DNA of 64,000 bases from Gammaproteobacteria bacterium. GTDB lineage: Bacteria; Pseudomonadota; Gammaproteobacteria; Arenicellales; UBA868. Within the stretch, counting starts at the first letter, position 1. Each line of letters opens with the position of its first letter. Positions 38,861-47,530 of this stretch are shown piece by piece. The notes beneath the pieces were generated by a model. It was not told the origin of the DNA and ran no database searches. It saw only the letters and a program-made list of their open reading frames with translations. A program made the position numbers and the translations under genes. The stretch lies in NCBI GenBank assembly GCA_022451485.1, contig JAKUQS010000008.1, forward strand, positions 1-64,000, read 5' to 3'.

Positions 38861-41065
38861 ATGAACATAAGGCAACGAGTGGATCGCTTATGCGAGCGGC
38901 TGGATGTTACACCTCAGTATCCCAGTCAAGGTGCAGTGGTCTTCGTCGACCTTGAGCGGCAGGAAATTCGTAAAGCCTACTTGTCGAGGGCAATGCTTCG
39001 AGATTTTCTAGGCGGTCGCGGCGGCAATATGGTGTTGCTATACAACCTGCTGGAAGACGGCCTTGATGCGCTGAACCCGGGTGTTCCACTTATTTTTGGC
39101 GCAGGCGTTCTGACCGGACACGTTCCGGGTGGTCCACGGGGTAATGTGACAAGCCTTGCACCGGACAGCGACGCGATATTGGATTCAAACGCGGGAGATT
39201 ATTTCCCAGCCTATCTTAGGCGGCACGGTATTGACCATCTCGTAGTCTATGGCCAGGCGCTGCGTTGGACGTTACTTAAATTTGAGCACGGGCGGATTGA
39301 ATTTTGTGATGCAAGTCGCTATCGCGGTATGAATAACATTGAACTAACGGGTGCTATTGAGCGGGACTTTGACTGTCGCGAGGGCCGTAATATGGCCTTA
39401 GCGCGTATTACCCGGGCGGGTGAGAACCAGGTATTGTGCAGCGGCATTATGGCTGGTCCCAAGTCGATATTTGCTCGTGGTGGGAGTGGTGCGAAGATGG
39501 GGTCACTGCGACTCAAGGCGGTACTGGTCAGAGGGAGGCCCCCCGAATTTCCGATTGATAAATCGCATCGCGAGGACAACAAACGGATTGGCCGCAAGAT
39601 CCTCAGCACCGGAGTCGCGAAGAAAGTCCTGAAGACGGTGGGCACACCCTTTTTATACAAGCCGAGTCGCTTACTGGGTGCATTAGGCACCTACAACAAC
39701 CAGCAAACCAGCTGGCACGACTCGCTTGATGCTGAAAATTTTGATTCGTTTCGCGACGGAATGGCAGGTTGTTACAAGTGTCCAGTACATTGCCGTGCAC
39801 TTAATCGGATTCCCGATGCAGATGAAACTGATCCCTATCGCCACGGTGATGGCCCGGAATACGTGACCTTAGGGAAGTTCGGCCCGAATCTGGGAATAGA
39901 CCGCCCGGAGCACGTGCTCAGATTCAATAACATACTGAACGATCTAGGGCTCGACTCTGCTAGCACAGGCAGTGCCATCGCGTGGGCAATGGAGCTTTAT
40001 CAACGCGGTATTATTTCCGATGCGGACTGCAGTGGACTGGTCCCCAACTGGGGCGACCCTGTGTTGATAGAAACGTTGTTGTTTCAAACATCCGAACGTG
40101 AGGGTTTTGGTGACACTATTGCCGACTCGGCGCAGGCGGTTCAGCGTGGTAAGTATCCGGGGGAGGCGTTGCGCTATCGCATGGCCTCTAAAGGATTATT
40201 TCAATCAGATCCACATGACTCCAGGATCATCAAGGCTTTTGCCCTTGGACTTGCTGTTGCAACGCGGGGAATGGATCACCTTAGAAATCGGGTGACTCTT
40301 GAGATCAATCCGCGTATTAACGATGATCCGGATTACAAGCGGGAGCTGTATGGCGCCACAGTGTCTGCCGAACCGAATAGTTATATCGGTAAGGAGCACA
40401 GTGTGGCACGTTGTGAAGATCAGTACGCGAGTGGCGATGCGGTTGGGATGTGCCGTTTCAATACTAAATTATTTAATTCTCCAAGCCTGCCCGACAGCAA
40501 TGACTTCGCAGGCCAGCTGACACGTTTGACGGGGATTCAATTCAGCCACGATGAAGTCCAGTTGGCAGGGAGTAACATCACGGCTCTTGAGCGAATGATC
40601 AATTATCGAATTGGACTTCGAGTCACCGACGACACCTTGCCGCAGCGTTGGTTCGACGAGCCTATCGATGAAGGCCCATTTCAGGGTGAATTGATAGACC
40701 GCAATGAATTCGAAGCGCTCAAGAAGCGTTATTACCATGTGGCCGGTCTGACGGAACATGGTATTCCAGGAGCAGAACGTCATGAGAGGTTAGCGCGAAC
40801 AGTGACAGGCTTTTCTGTTCGTGTCGAGTTGCCACACGATCTGCCGGGCGAAGCTGAAAGGATTGTGGTCGTTGACGAGGTGGTGAACAACATCGCAGGC
40901 CTTCGTCAAACGGTCTGCCGTCGCTATCCGGAATTGGTCGATCGTATAGATGATGAGTTAACGCTCTCCGTGTTGAATGGGCAGACGATTTTGTCAGGCG
41001 AAGGTGAGGCGAAGATTAGCGATGGTGATCATATAAGTTTCATGCGGGCGATCGCTGGTGGTTAA
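38861..41065 (+). CDS. AOR-family oxidoreductase with C-terminal MoaD/ThiS-like sulfur-carrier domain
   Basis: A 734-residue fusion. Residues 20-645 are an AOR-family molybdo/tungstopterin oxidoreductase, with FLGGRGGNM near 50, the FeS cysteines Cys304, Cys307 and Cys311 (CX2CX3C in GCYKCPVHC) and Cys531 (GMCRFN), and LCSGIMAGPKSIFARGGSG near 195. Residues about 650-734 are a beta-grasp MoaD/ThiS-like domain that ends in MRAIAGG, so the chain has a terminal Gly-Gly, the place where sulfur is activated as thiocarboxylate in MoaD. Classical AOR works on aldehydes; the acid is the product in the usual direction. The gene starts a cluster with CoA ligases and an ABC transporter. The fusion length (about 90 extra residues) is not a truncation artefact, since the frame is open and ends cleanly before the next start. 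Confidence 0.88.
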   Translation: MNIRQRVDRLCERLDVTPQYPSQGAVVFVDLERQEIRKAYLSRAMLRDFLGGRGGNMVLLYNLLEDGLDALNPGVPLIFGAGVLTGHVPGGPRGNVTSLAPDSDAILDSNAGDYFPAYLRRHGIDHLVVYGQALRWTLLKFEHGRIEFCDASRYRGMNNIELTGAIERDFDCREGRNMALARITRAGENQVLCSGIMAGPKSIFARGGSGAKMGSLRLKAVLVRGRPPEFPIDKSHREDNKRIGRKILSTGVAKKVLKTVGTPFLYKPSRLLGALGTYNNQQTSWHDSLDAENFDSFRDGMAGCYKCPVHCRALNRIPDADETDPYRHGDGPEYVTLGKFGPNLGIDRPEHVLRFNNILNDLGLDSASTGSAIAWAMELYQRGIISDADCSGLVPNWGDPVLIETLLFQTSEREGFGDTIADSAQAVQRGKYPGEALRYRMASKGLFQSDPHDSRIIKAFALGLAVATRGMDHLRNRVTLEINPRINDDPDYKRELYGATVSAEPNSYIGKEHSVARCEDQYASGDAVGMCRFNTKLFNSPSLPDSNDFAGQLTRLTGIQFSHDEVQLAGSNITALERMINYRIGLRVTDDTLPQRWFDEPIDEGPFQGELIDRNEFEALKKRYYHVAGLTEHGIPGAERHERLARTVTGFSVRVELPHDLPGEAERIVVVDEVVNNIAGLRQTVCRRYPELVDRIDDELTLSVLNGQTILSGEGEAKISDGDHISFMRAIAGG

Positions 41066-42649
41066 GTGAGTCGAGACTTGTCTACCCTACGTGTCGATGT
41101 GCCACGAAAATATAATGCGGCACAACATTTTGTAGATCGTCATTTGGAGCTTGGTCATGGCGAACGCATTGCGTTCGTCGACAATGCAGGTCAGCATACC
41201 TATGCTGATTTCGTGAGCCGTGTCGGGCGAACGGGCGCAGCGTTGGCTGCACTGGGCGTGAACAGAGAGCAGCGCGTCCTCGTGTGCATGCTGGACAACA
41301 TTGACTTCGCAGCCGTGTTCTGGGGTGCTATCCGTATCGGGGCGATACCCGTGCCAGTTAACACCCTGCTGACGGGGTCTGACTATGATTACATGTTGCG
41401 AGACAGTCGGGCCGTTGCTTTGGTGGTCAGTGACGTGTTGTATGACCGTTTTACGGGTTGCATAGAGGACCAGCCATTTCTCAAGCAGGTAGTAGTCAGT
41501 GGCAGTCACCCCAGCGGTGGCCTCGAATTGGATACCTTAATCAGGCGTGAGGAGGTGGCATTACCAGTCGCTGAAACCTGCTGTGATGATGCGGCTTTCT
41601 GGCTTTACACATCGGGTTCGACAGGTACTCCCAAAGGGGTGATCCATCATCAGTCTGACCTCATTCAAACGGCTTCTTTATATGGTGACCAGGTGCTCGG
41701 TATTCAACCGAATGATCGAGTGTTTTCTGCCGCTAAGTTATTCTTTGCCTATGGTCTGGGTAACGCAATGACGTTTCCATTGCATGTGGGTGCCTGCGCT
41801 GCATTATTGGCCGAACGACCGACGCCGGAAGCCGTGCTTACCATGTTAAAGAGCCAGGAAAGTTCAATTTTCTTTGGAGTGCCGACGCTTTTCAATGCGA
41901 TTTTGGCAAATCCGGATAACGATCGATCGCGAGTGTCTGACGCGTTGCGGCTGTGTGTTTCCGCCGGTGAAGCGTTGCCGTCTGAGGTGGGGGAAGAGTG
42001 GGAGCGTCGATTCGGCGTACCGGTTTTAGATGGTCTCGGCAGTACTGAGATGTTACATATTTTTCTCAGTAACCGATCCGGTGATATTCGTTACGGCACT
42101 TCAGGTAGAGCGGTACCGGGTTATCGACTGCGGATTGTTGATGAGGATAACCAAGAGGTATCAACCGGAGCAATGGGAGAGCTGCTTGTTAGCGGACCAT
42201 CTGGCGCCTCATCCTATTGGAATCAGCGAGACAAGACTGCGCACACATTTGAAGGGGGCTGGATCCGTTCTGGCGACAAGTATGTTGTCGATGAAGACGG
42301 TTATTATCATTATTTTGGGCGAACTGATGACATGCTCAAAGTTGGCGGGATCTGGGTGTCACCTTTTGAAGTCGAAAGTGCACTGTTAGCTGAATCCCGA
42401 GTGTTGGAAGTCGCTGTGGTGGCTCAAGAAGACGAAGCGGGTCTCATAAAACCAAAAGCCTATGTGGTGCTGAAGGACGATATTGCGGTAACGGTTGAGC
42501 TCGAAACGGAGCTTCAGGCTTTCGTTAAGACACGTTTGGCACCATTCAAGTATCCGCGATGGATCGAATTTGTCGAGGACCTTCCGAAAACAGCAACCGG
42601 AAAAATTCGAAGATTCAAATTGCGTGAGACCGCGCCTGCAGAGCCCTGA
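41066..42649 (+). CDS. Benzoate-CoA ligase-like AMP-dependent ligase, copy 1
   Basis: A 527-residue ANL ligase. P-loop LYTSGSTGTPKGV is near residue 180, A5 motif LDGLGSTEMLHIFLSNRSG near 315, and the C-terminal lysine is in PKTATGKIRRFKLRE. The GSTEMLHIFLSN stretch and the FAYGLGNAMTFPLHVG motif are characteristic of benzoate-CoA and 4-hydroxybenzoate-CoA ligases. It activates an aromatic acid to the aryl-CoA, the box pathway substrate. The GTG start lies immediately after the AOR-MoaD stop (zero spacing), suggesting coupling. Confidence 0.88.
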   Translation: MSRDLSTLRVDVPRKYNAAQHFVDRHLELGHGERIAFVDNAGQHTYADFVSRVGRTGAALAALGVNREQRVLVCMLDNIDFAAVFWGAIRIGAIPVPVNTLLTGSDYDYMLRDSRAVALVVSDVLYDRFTGCIEDQPFLKQVVVSGSHPSGGLELDTLIRREEVALPVAETCCDDAAFWLYTSGSTGTPKGVIHHQSDLIQTASLYGDQVLGIQPNDRVFSAAKLFFAYGLGNAMTFPLHVGACAALLAERPTPEAVLTMLKSQESSIFFGVPTLFNAILANPDNDRSRVSDALRLCVSAGEALPSEVGEEWERRFGVPVLDGLGSTEMLHIFLSNRSGDIRYGTSGRAVPGYRLRIVDEDNQEVSTGAMGELLVSGPSGASSYWNQRDKTAHTFEGGWIRSGDKYVVDEDGYYHYFGRTDDMLKVGGIWVSPFEVESALLAESRVLEVAVVAQEDEAGLIKPKAYVVLKDDIAVTVELETELQAFVKTRLAPFKYPRWIEFVEDLPKTATGKIRRFKLRETAPAEP

Positions 42650-42738
42650 ATGACATCGCTCGTTACTGCAGGCCATGCCCTATTATCGGTTCATCTGTTT
42701 TTGTAGTTTGTTGGCAATACAGCTAAGGAAGCAGCGTT

Positions 42739-44340
42739 GTGCTCACGAGTGATTACGCGTCCGTTGATGACACACAGTCACCACCAGATATAGGATTACC
42801 GTCGGCCTATAACGCGGCACTCGAGTTCGTTGATCACAACGTTCAACGGGGTTGGGGCGAGCGGGTGGCGCTCATTGATGATAGGGGTCCCTACAGCTAC
42901 CGCGCGCTTTCGCAGCGTGTCAATCGCTGCGGTAATGTGCTGCGGGACATAGGGGTTGGGGTCGGAGATAGAATCTTAATTTGCCTGCCTGATGGAATTG
43001 AGTTGGTTACTGTTTTTTGGGCTACGGTCAAGATTGGGGCGGTAGCGGTGCCGCTTAACACTCGTTTGACCGAAGCGGACTATCGGGCACTCCTGTTTGA
43101 TAGTGCAGCCAGAGTGGTGCTCACTGACAGGCATCTGGCGATGTCTTTTCAGCGATTGGCTAGGTCAGCGTCGTTCGCCTGTGAGGTGATTGTCGTCGAT
43201 GAACGCAGCGCGCTCAGCACATCACTGTCTGGTCGCATGGCCGAAGCATCAAATGAACTTACGGCGTGGCCCACCACCTCCGAGGATATCGCGTTTTGGC
43301 TCTACACCTCGGGCTCCACGGGAACACCCAAAGGTGTCATGCATCGTCATCAAGCGTTGATTTATACCGCCGTATTGTTTGGGCAGAGTGTGCTTAAGGT
43401 ATCTCCTGAGGATGTCACCTTTTCCGCTGCCAAGATGCATTTTGCCTATGGTCTGGGTAACGCAATGACTTTTCCATTTTATGCGGGAGCGACATCTATT
43501 GTGACGGGCCATAGGCCTACTGCTGAACACATTGTTGCATGTTTATGCGAGTATCAGCCGACGCTCTTTTTCGCCGTGCCGACGCTCTATGCACAACTTT
43601 TAACGGCGTTTGAGGAAATACCGAAAGTGGCACTGGCACGTTTGAGGTTATGTGTTTCTGCCGGTGAAGCGTTGCCGGAAGAAGTAGCCCGGCGATGGGT
43701 CGATCGGTGCGGGATAGACATTATCGACGGGTTAGGTACGACCGAAATGTTGCAGACCTTCCTTAGTAACCGACCTGGAGAAATCCGATTTGGGACTTCC
43801 GGGAAGCCGGTGCCGGGCTATACCTTGCGTTTGGTCGATCGCACCGGTGCCAAAGTGGCGCGCGGTAATGTGGGTGCGCTTGAGGTCAAGGGGAAGTCAG
43901 CAGCGGTGGGTTACTGGAATCAACCTGCGAAAACCCAAGAGACATTTGTTGGCGAATGGGTTCGGACCGGTGATCAGTATGTTGAGGATGATGAGGGGTT
44001 CTACCATTATCGGGGTCGTCGCGATGACATGCTGAAGGTGGGGGGTATCTGGGTGTCTCCCACGGAGGTGGAATCGGTATTATTGCGTCACCCCCAGGTC
44101 GCTGATGTCGCAGTGGTGGGTCGGCGCACCCGAGAAGGTTTGGAGAAACCCTGCGCATATGTTGTTCTGAAAGATAATATTGAGGTCTCGACACAGCTGA
44201 AAGATGATCTTAAGGCACTGACACGATCACAGTTAGCGATCTATAAATACCCGCGTTGGATAAAGTTCATCGATCAATTACCTCGCACTTCAACTGGCAA
44301 AATCCAGCGCTACCGGTTGCATGATATGTGTAGGGAATGA
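42739..44340 (+). CDS. Benzoate-CoA ligase-like AMP-dependent ligase, copy 2
   Basis: A 533-residue paralogue of the preceding ligase with the same motif order: YTSGSTGTPKGVMH, the same FAYGLGNAMTFPF segment, DGLGTTEMLQTFLSNRPG, and PRTSTGKIQRYRL. The strand DMLKVGGIWVSPTEVES is nearly the same in both copies. Differences in the middle region suggest a different aromatic acid. The GTG start at 42739 follows an AAGGAA. The gap to copy 1 is 89 bp. Confidence 0.88.
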   Translation: MLTSDYASVDDTQSPPDIGLPSAYNAALEFVDHNVQRGWGERVALIDDRGPYSYRALSQRVNRCGNVLRDIGVGVGDRILICLPDGIELVTVFWATVKIGAVAVPLNTRLTEADYRALLFDSAARVVLTDRHLAMSFQRLARSASFACEVIVVDERSALSTSLSGRMAEASNELTAWPTTSEDIAFWLYTSGSTGTPKGVMHRHQALIYTAVLFGQSVLKVSPEDVTFSAAKMHFAYGLGNAMTFPFYAGATSIVTGHRPTAEHIVACLCEYQPTLFFAVPTLYAQLLTAFEEIPKVALARLRLCVSAGEALPEEVARRWVDRCGIDIIDGLGTTEMLQTFLSNRPGEIRFGTSGKPVPGYTLRLVDRTGAKVARGNVGALEVKGKSAAVGYWNQPAKTQETFVGEWVRTGDQYVEDDEGFYHYRGRRDDMLKVGGIWVSPTEVESVLLRHPQVADVAVVGRRTREGLEKPCAYVVLKDNIEVSTQLKDDLKALTRSQLAIYKYPRWIKFIDQLPRTSTGKIQRYRLHDMCRE

Positions 44341-44479
44341 TCAGGATAGAGTACGGTTTGGGTGTTTATTTTCGATCAACGAACTGGATAGTGTTATGGT
44401 CGTGGGCGAGGCAGGGGATTTGGGGGAGCGGTAGTTTTTTAACAGCGATTTCGATCATGGATAACTCGGAACCTGGACA

Positions 44480-45409
44480 ATGACACAAGCATTTGATCCG
44501 ACCGAAATTCGATCACTCGTCGATGCTTATTGCGCTAAGAAAGGGGCGCTGGCGGTCGGTATAGCGGATGTTGGGATTCTAGAACGGATGTCGCCCCCGG
44601 GCCACGGTCCTCGTACCGTAATGCCAAAGGTTCGTTCGGTTATCTCTATCGGAGTGGGCGGTGGGACGGCCGGAGCCTGGGCTGCGAACGCAAAAACCCT
44701 TGCCTATGTCGGCGATACGGAAACCTTGGCGTATAAGGTTGCGTTCGGACTGGCCTTCTATATTGAATCCACTTTTGGTTATCGTGCAGTATTTTGCCCA
44801 CCTGACATTGATCCAGAGCAGGGAGCGCGCATTCCGATGCAAAGCATGAAACTCCATGCTGAGGTGGCAGGCATTGGCGCGCGTTCAATGGCCGGTGATA
44901 TTCTTCTGCATCCCGAATTCGGTATGCTCTATTACAGTTCGGTATTCACGGAGATGCCGCTCGTGAGTGACGGACCGATGGCTGAAAACCCGTGCCCTCA
45001 CCCGTCCTGTGTCGAGTTGTATCGAAAACAAGGTCGAACCCCATGTCAGAAATTTTGTCCAGCCGGGTGTCTCAGTGGGACAATCGATGCCAATGGCCGG
45101 ACGGAAGAATCGTGTTTCGAAGCAGATAAATGCGCTGAGATGTCTCAGCAGTACGAGGCTATTCCTGGAGTGTTGATGGAAACACTCAAGGCGAAAGATC
45201 CACTCGATCAGGCGATGGCATTGTATGGTCCAGAGAGTCAGGCTATCTGGTACAAACTGTCGATTGGCGCCGGCGAACTTCTAGCGCTGTGCTTTGAATG
45301 CATGCGGGTTTGCCCCATCGCACAACAGGCACCGTTATCGAATCCGTTGAAGCGTGGCCTGGCACGCCGCAAGGCGACCGAGGCATCGATGGAAAACCCA
45401 GGCGGATAG
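44480..45409 (+). CDS. QueG-like iron-sulfur protein, function unknown
   Basis: A 309-residue protein with ten of its cysteines in the second half of the chain. Cys177, Cys189, Cys193 and Cys197 (PSCVELY and CQKFCPAGC), and Cys271, Cys274 and Cys278 (CFECMRVCP) look like ligands of two 4Fe-4S clusters. The whole layout, with an N-terminal cobalamin-fold-like region, resembles the epoxyqueuosine reductase/reductive dehalogenase-like family. True QueG has different spacing. Because it lies among aromatic CoA ligases, an electron-transfer role to the AOR-MoaD enzyme is a fair inference. It ends in PGG, which I do not read as a sulfur-carrier tail. Confidence 0.78.
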   Translation: MTQAFDPTEIRSLVDAYCAKKGALAVGIADVGILERMSPPGHGPRTVMPKVRSVISIGVGGGTAGAWAANAKTLAYVGDTETLAYKVAFGLAFYIESTFGYRAVFCPPDIDPEQGARIPMQSMKLHAEVAGIGARSMAGDILLHPEFGMLYYSSVFTEMPLVSDGPMAENPCPHPSCVELYRKQGRTPCQKFCPAGCLSGTIDANGRTEESCFEADKCAEMSQQYEAIPGVLMETLKAKDPLDQAMALYGPESQAIWYKLSIGAGELLALCFECMRVCPIAQQAPLSNPLKRGLARRKATEASMENPGG

Positions 45410-45413
45410 ACAT

Positions 45414-47363
45414 ATGCCCTTCGGCGTGACTCAGAACATGATCGATTCGTACGGTGAGGCCATCTATCAGCTGAGTCTGAATCGACAGCGCCGGCAGGGT
45501 GATCCGGTCCGATTGCTTGATTACGATGCGGTTGAAGCACAGCGCGCAGACATGGGGCTTACCGATACCGAAATTGCGTCGCGGGTAGGCCTCTCAGTGG
45601 ATCAGGTTCGCTTCATTCGGGTTTACCTGGAACGCCAGCATTATCGAATTGATCAGCATCGAAAACTGTTCCACCTTGGAGGCGGTCGACGTTGGCGCGA
45701 AGACAGGTATGAAGATCCGGCAGATAGAATAAATTATCCCGAAGCCGGCATGCGGGTTAGGACAGCCCTCACATTTAATTCGGCTGAGGTTGCCGGTTTT
45801 CTGGCAGAAGGCTTGTGGGGAAAAGCCACGCTCGATACCTGGCTAAACCAGGCCACCTTGTCACGACCGAATGCACCGATGCTGATTGCCGGTGAGCACA
45901 GCATGAGTTACGCCAAGGTGGATGCGCAGGTAGGCGCGATTGCATCCGGTCTTAAGGCGCTTGGTCTCGGGCGGGGTGATGTGATCGCGATACAGTTACC
46001 CAATACAGTTGAATTTGTGGTCGGACACCTTGCTGTGGCGCGAATCGGCGCTGTTTTGCAAACCATTCACATGCCATACCGGGCCGGTGACATTGCATCT
46101 CTTCTTGAGCACAGTCAGGCCCGTGCTGTTATCGCTGCGGATGTTTTTCGTGGTTACGATCTTGCATCAATTATGCTGGCCGAAAGACGCCGCTTGGATT
46201 CGCTTGAGGAGGTCATCATTGTCGGCCAGGCTCCGCGCGAAGCACGGTCATTTTGGAGTCTCGCCGAGTCCGGCAAACCCCTCGATCAGCATGACCGTGC
46301 AGTGGCGGCGGATCCATGCCTGTTGTTGTATACCTCGGGTACGACATCAAGTCCCAAAGGGGTGCCGCTCACTTATCAGAACATGCTCGGCAATATCGAG
46401 TCAGCGGCGGACGAATTTGAGGTCACAGAACATGATCGCATTCTATCGGCGGCACCATTTAGTCATCTCTACGGGATATTCAACTTTCATATGGCACTGA
46501 GTCGCGGCGCGGCGGCAGTTCTGTTACCTGCATTTACGCCACAAGACCTGGGACAGGCGGTTTCAATGCACGAACCGACCATGTTGTTTCTCGGCCCGGC
46601 ACACGCGGCCGCTATGCTGGGTCAGGGATTGATCAATGAAAGAGACTTTGCGTCTGTGCGTTTTTCTGTTTTCTCTGGTGCATCGTGTCCCACCCATGTA
46701 CTTGAACGCTATCAATCGGCGATACCGACCAGTACGGTTGCCCAGTTATGGGGCATGACTGAAATCCAGGCGGGGAGTTTTACTCGCGCATCGGATCCGC
46801 TGAGTGTTGCGGCTACGAGTGCAGGTCCACCAGCTCGTGGTAATGAAGTGCGCATTCGGTCGCTCGACGGTGACATTCTGTCGGCGGGTGAGGAAGGCGA
46901 ACTTGAAATTCGGGGTGCGTCAGTATTCGGTGGTTACCTTGATAACCATGAAGCTAACGCGGCGGCATTTACCAGGGACGGCTGGTTTCGTAGCGGAGAT
47001 TTGGCCTGTATCGACGATTTGGGATACATCCGTCTTACCGGCCGCACAAAGGATTTGATCAATCGTGGCGGTGTCAAATACAACCCGACGGATATTGAAG
47101 CGCTGTTAATGCAGAACGATGCCGTTGATCAGGCAGCTATTGTGGCTATGCCGGATCCAGTATTGGGAGAAAAGGCCTGCTGTTTTGTCACCCTCCGACC
47201 GGGATTCGATCTGTCGTTAACGGAGGTCTGTGTGTTGCTTGAAGGTGAGAATGTATCTAAGGTGAAATGGCCGGAACGATTGGAAATCGTTGAGGAAATG
47301 CCGTTGACGCCAACAAGGAAGATTATTAAGGGAGCGTTAGCCCAACGGCTGAACTCGAGTTAA
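45414..47363 (+). CDS. AMP-dependent acyl-CoA ligase with N-terminal helix-turn-helix-like extension
   Basis: A 649-residue protein. Residues 1-115 are an extension with a helix-turn-helix-like stretch at about 49-74 (LTDTEIASRVGLSVDQVRF). Residues 120-649 are an ANL ligase: P-loop LLYTSGTTSSPKGV, WGMTEIQAG as A5 motif, and the C-terminal lysine-bearing loop TRKIIKG. The ATG at 45414 follows AGGCGG and starts 4 nt after the QueG-like stop; a start upstream at 45354 would overlap that gene. Its acid substrate is unknown; it is not close to the two benzoate-type ligases. The extension could bind DNA or be an inter-domain adaptor. Confidence 0.82.
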   Translation: MPFGVTQNMIDSYGEAIYQLSLNRQRRQGDPVRLLDYDAVEAQRADMGLTDTEIASRVGLSVDQVRFIRVYLERQHYRIDQHRKLFHLGGGRRWREDRYEDPADRINYPEAGMRVRTALTFNSAEVAGFLAEGLWGKATLDTWLNQATLSRPNAPMLIAGEHSMSYAKVDAQVGAIASGLKALGLGRGDVIAIQLPNTVEFVVGHLAVARIGAVLQTIHMPYRAGDIASLLEHSQARAVIAADVFRGYDLASIMLAERRRLDSLEEVIIVGQAPREARSFWSLAESGKPLDQHDRAVAADPCLLLYTSGTTSSPKGVPLTYQNMLGNIESAADEFEVTEHDRILSAAPFSHLYGIFNFHMALSRGAAAVLLPAFTPQDLGQAVSMHEPTMLFLGPAHAAAMLGQGLINERDFASVRFSVFSGASCPTHVLERYQSAIPTSTVAQLWGMTEIQAGSFTRASDPLSVAATSAGPPARGNEVRIRSLDGDILSAGEEGELEIRGASVFGGYLDNHEANAAAFTRDGWFRSGDLACIDDLGYIRLTGRTKDLINRGGVKYNPTDIEALLMQNDAVDQAAIVAMPDPVLGEKACCFVTLRPGFDLSLTEVCVLLEGENVSKVKWPERLEIVEEMPLTPTRKIIKGALAQRLNSS

Positions 47364-47380
47364 ATGGCGAACTGTCTGGC

Positions 47381-47402
47381 CTGTTGGTTGATTGCCCAAC
47401 AG
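47381..47402 (+). other. Short hairpin after the fused ligase gene
   Basis: CTGTTGG (47381-47387) pairs with CCAACAG (47396-47402), a 7-bp stem with an 8-nt loop, 18 nt after the stop codon. No T-run follows. It could be a weak terminator or mRNA end. The next 130 bp before the binding-protein gene contain no gene. Confidence 0.35.
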
Positions 47403-47440
47403 TGAACATTTGGACATTCTGGATTCTCTGATGTCTGGGG

Positions 47441-47446
47441 TATGAT
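47441..47446 (+). promoter_or_regulatory. Candidate -10 element upstream of the binding-protein gene
   Basis: TATGAT lies 85 nt before the binding-protein ATG. The best -35 at 17-18 nt upstream is only TTCTGG (47417-47422), so the match is weak. It would allow the transporter genes to be transcribed apart from the ligase genes. Confidence 0.25.
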
Positions 47447-47530
47447 TCACGCAGACGGAAGCCAGAATATAGAAACCGCGGTGCCGGCGATGCCGGATAT
47501 CGTTATGACAACGCTGAAGGAGGAGCTGGA

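Noticed and set aside
45401-45406. C-terminal PGG of the QueG-like protein as a second sulfur-carrier tail
   Set aside because: There is no beta-grasp domain before it, only a basic tail; two terminal glycines alone are weak evidence.
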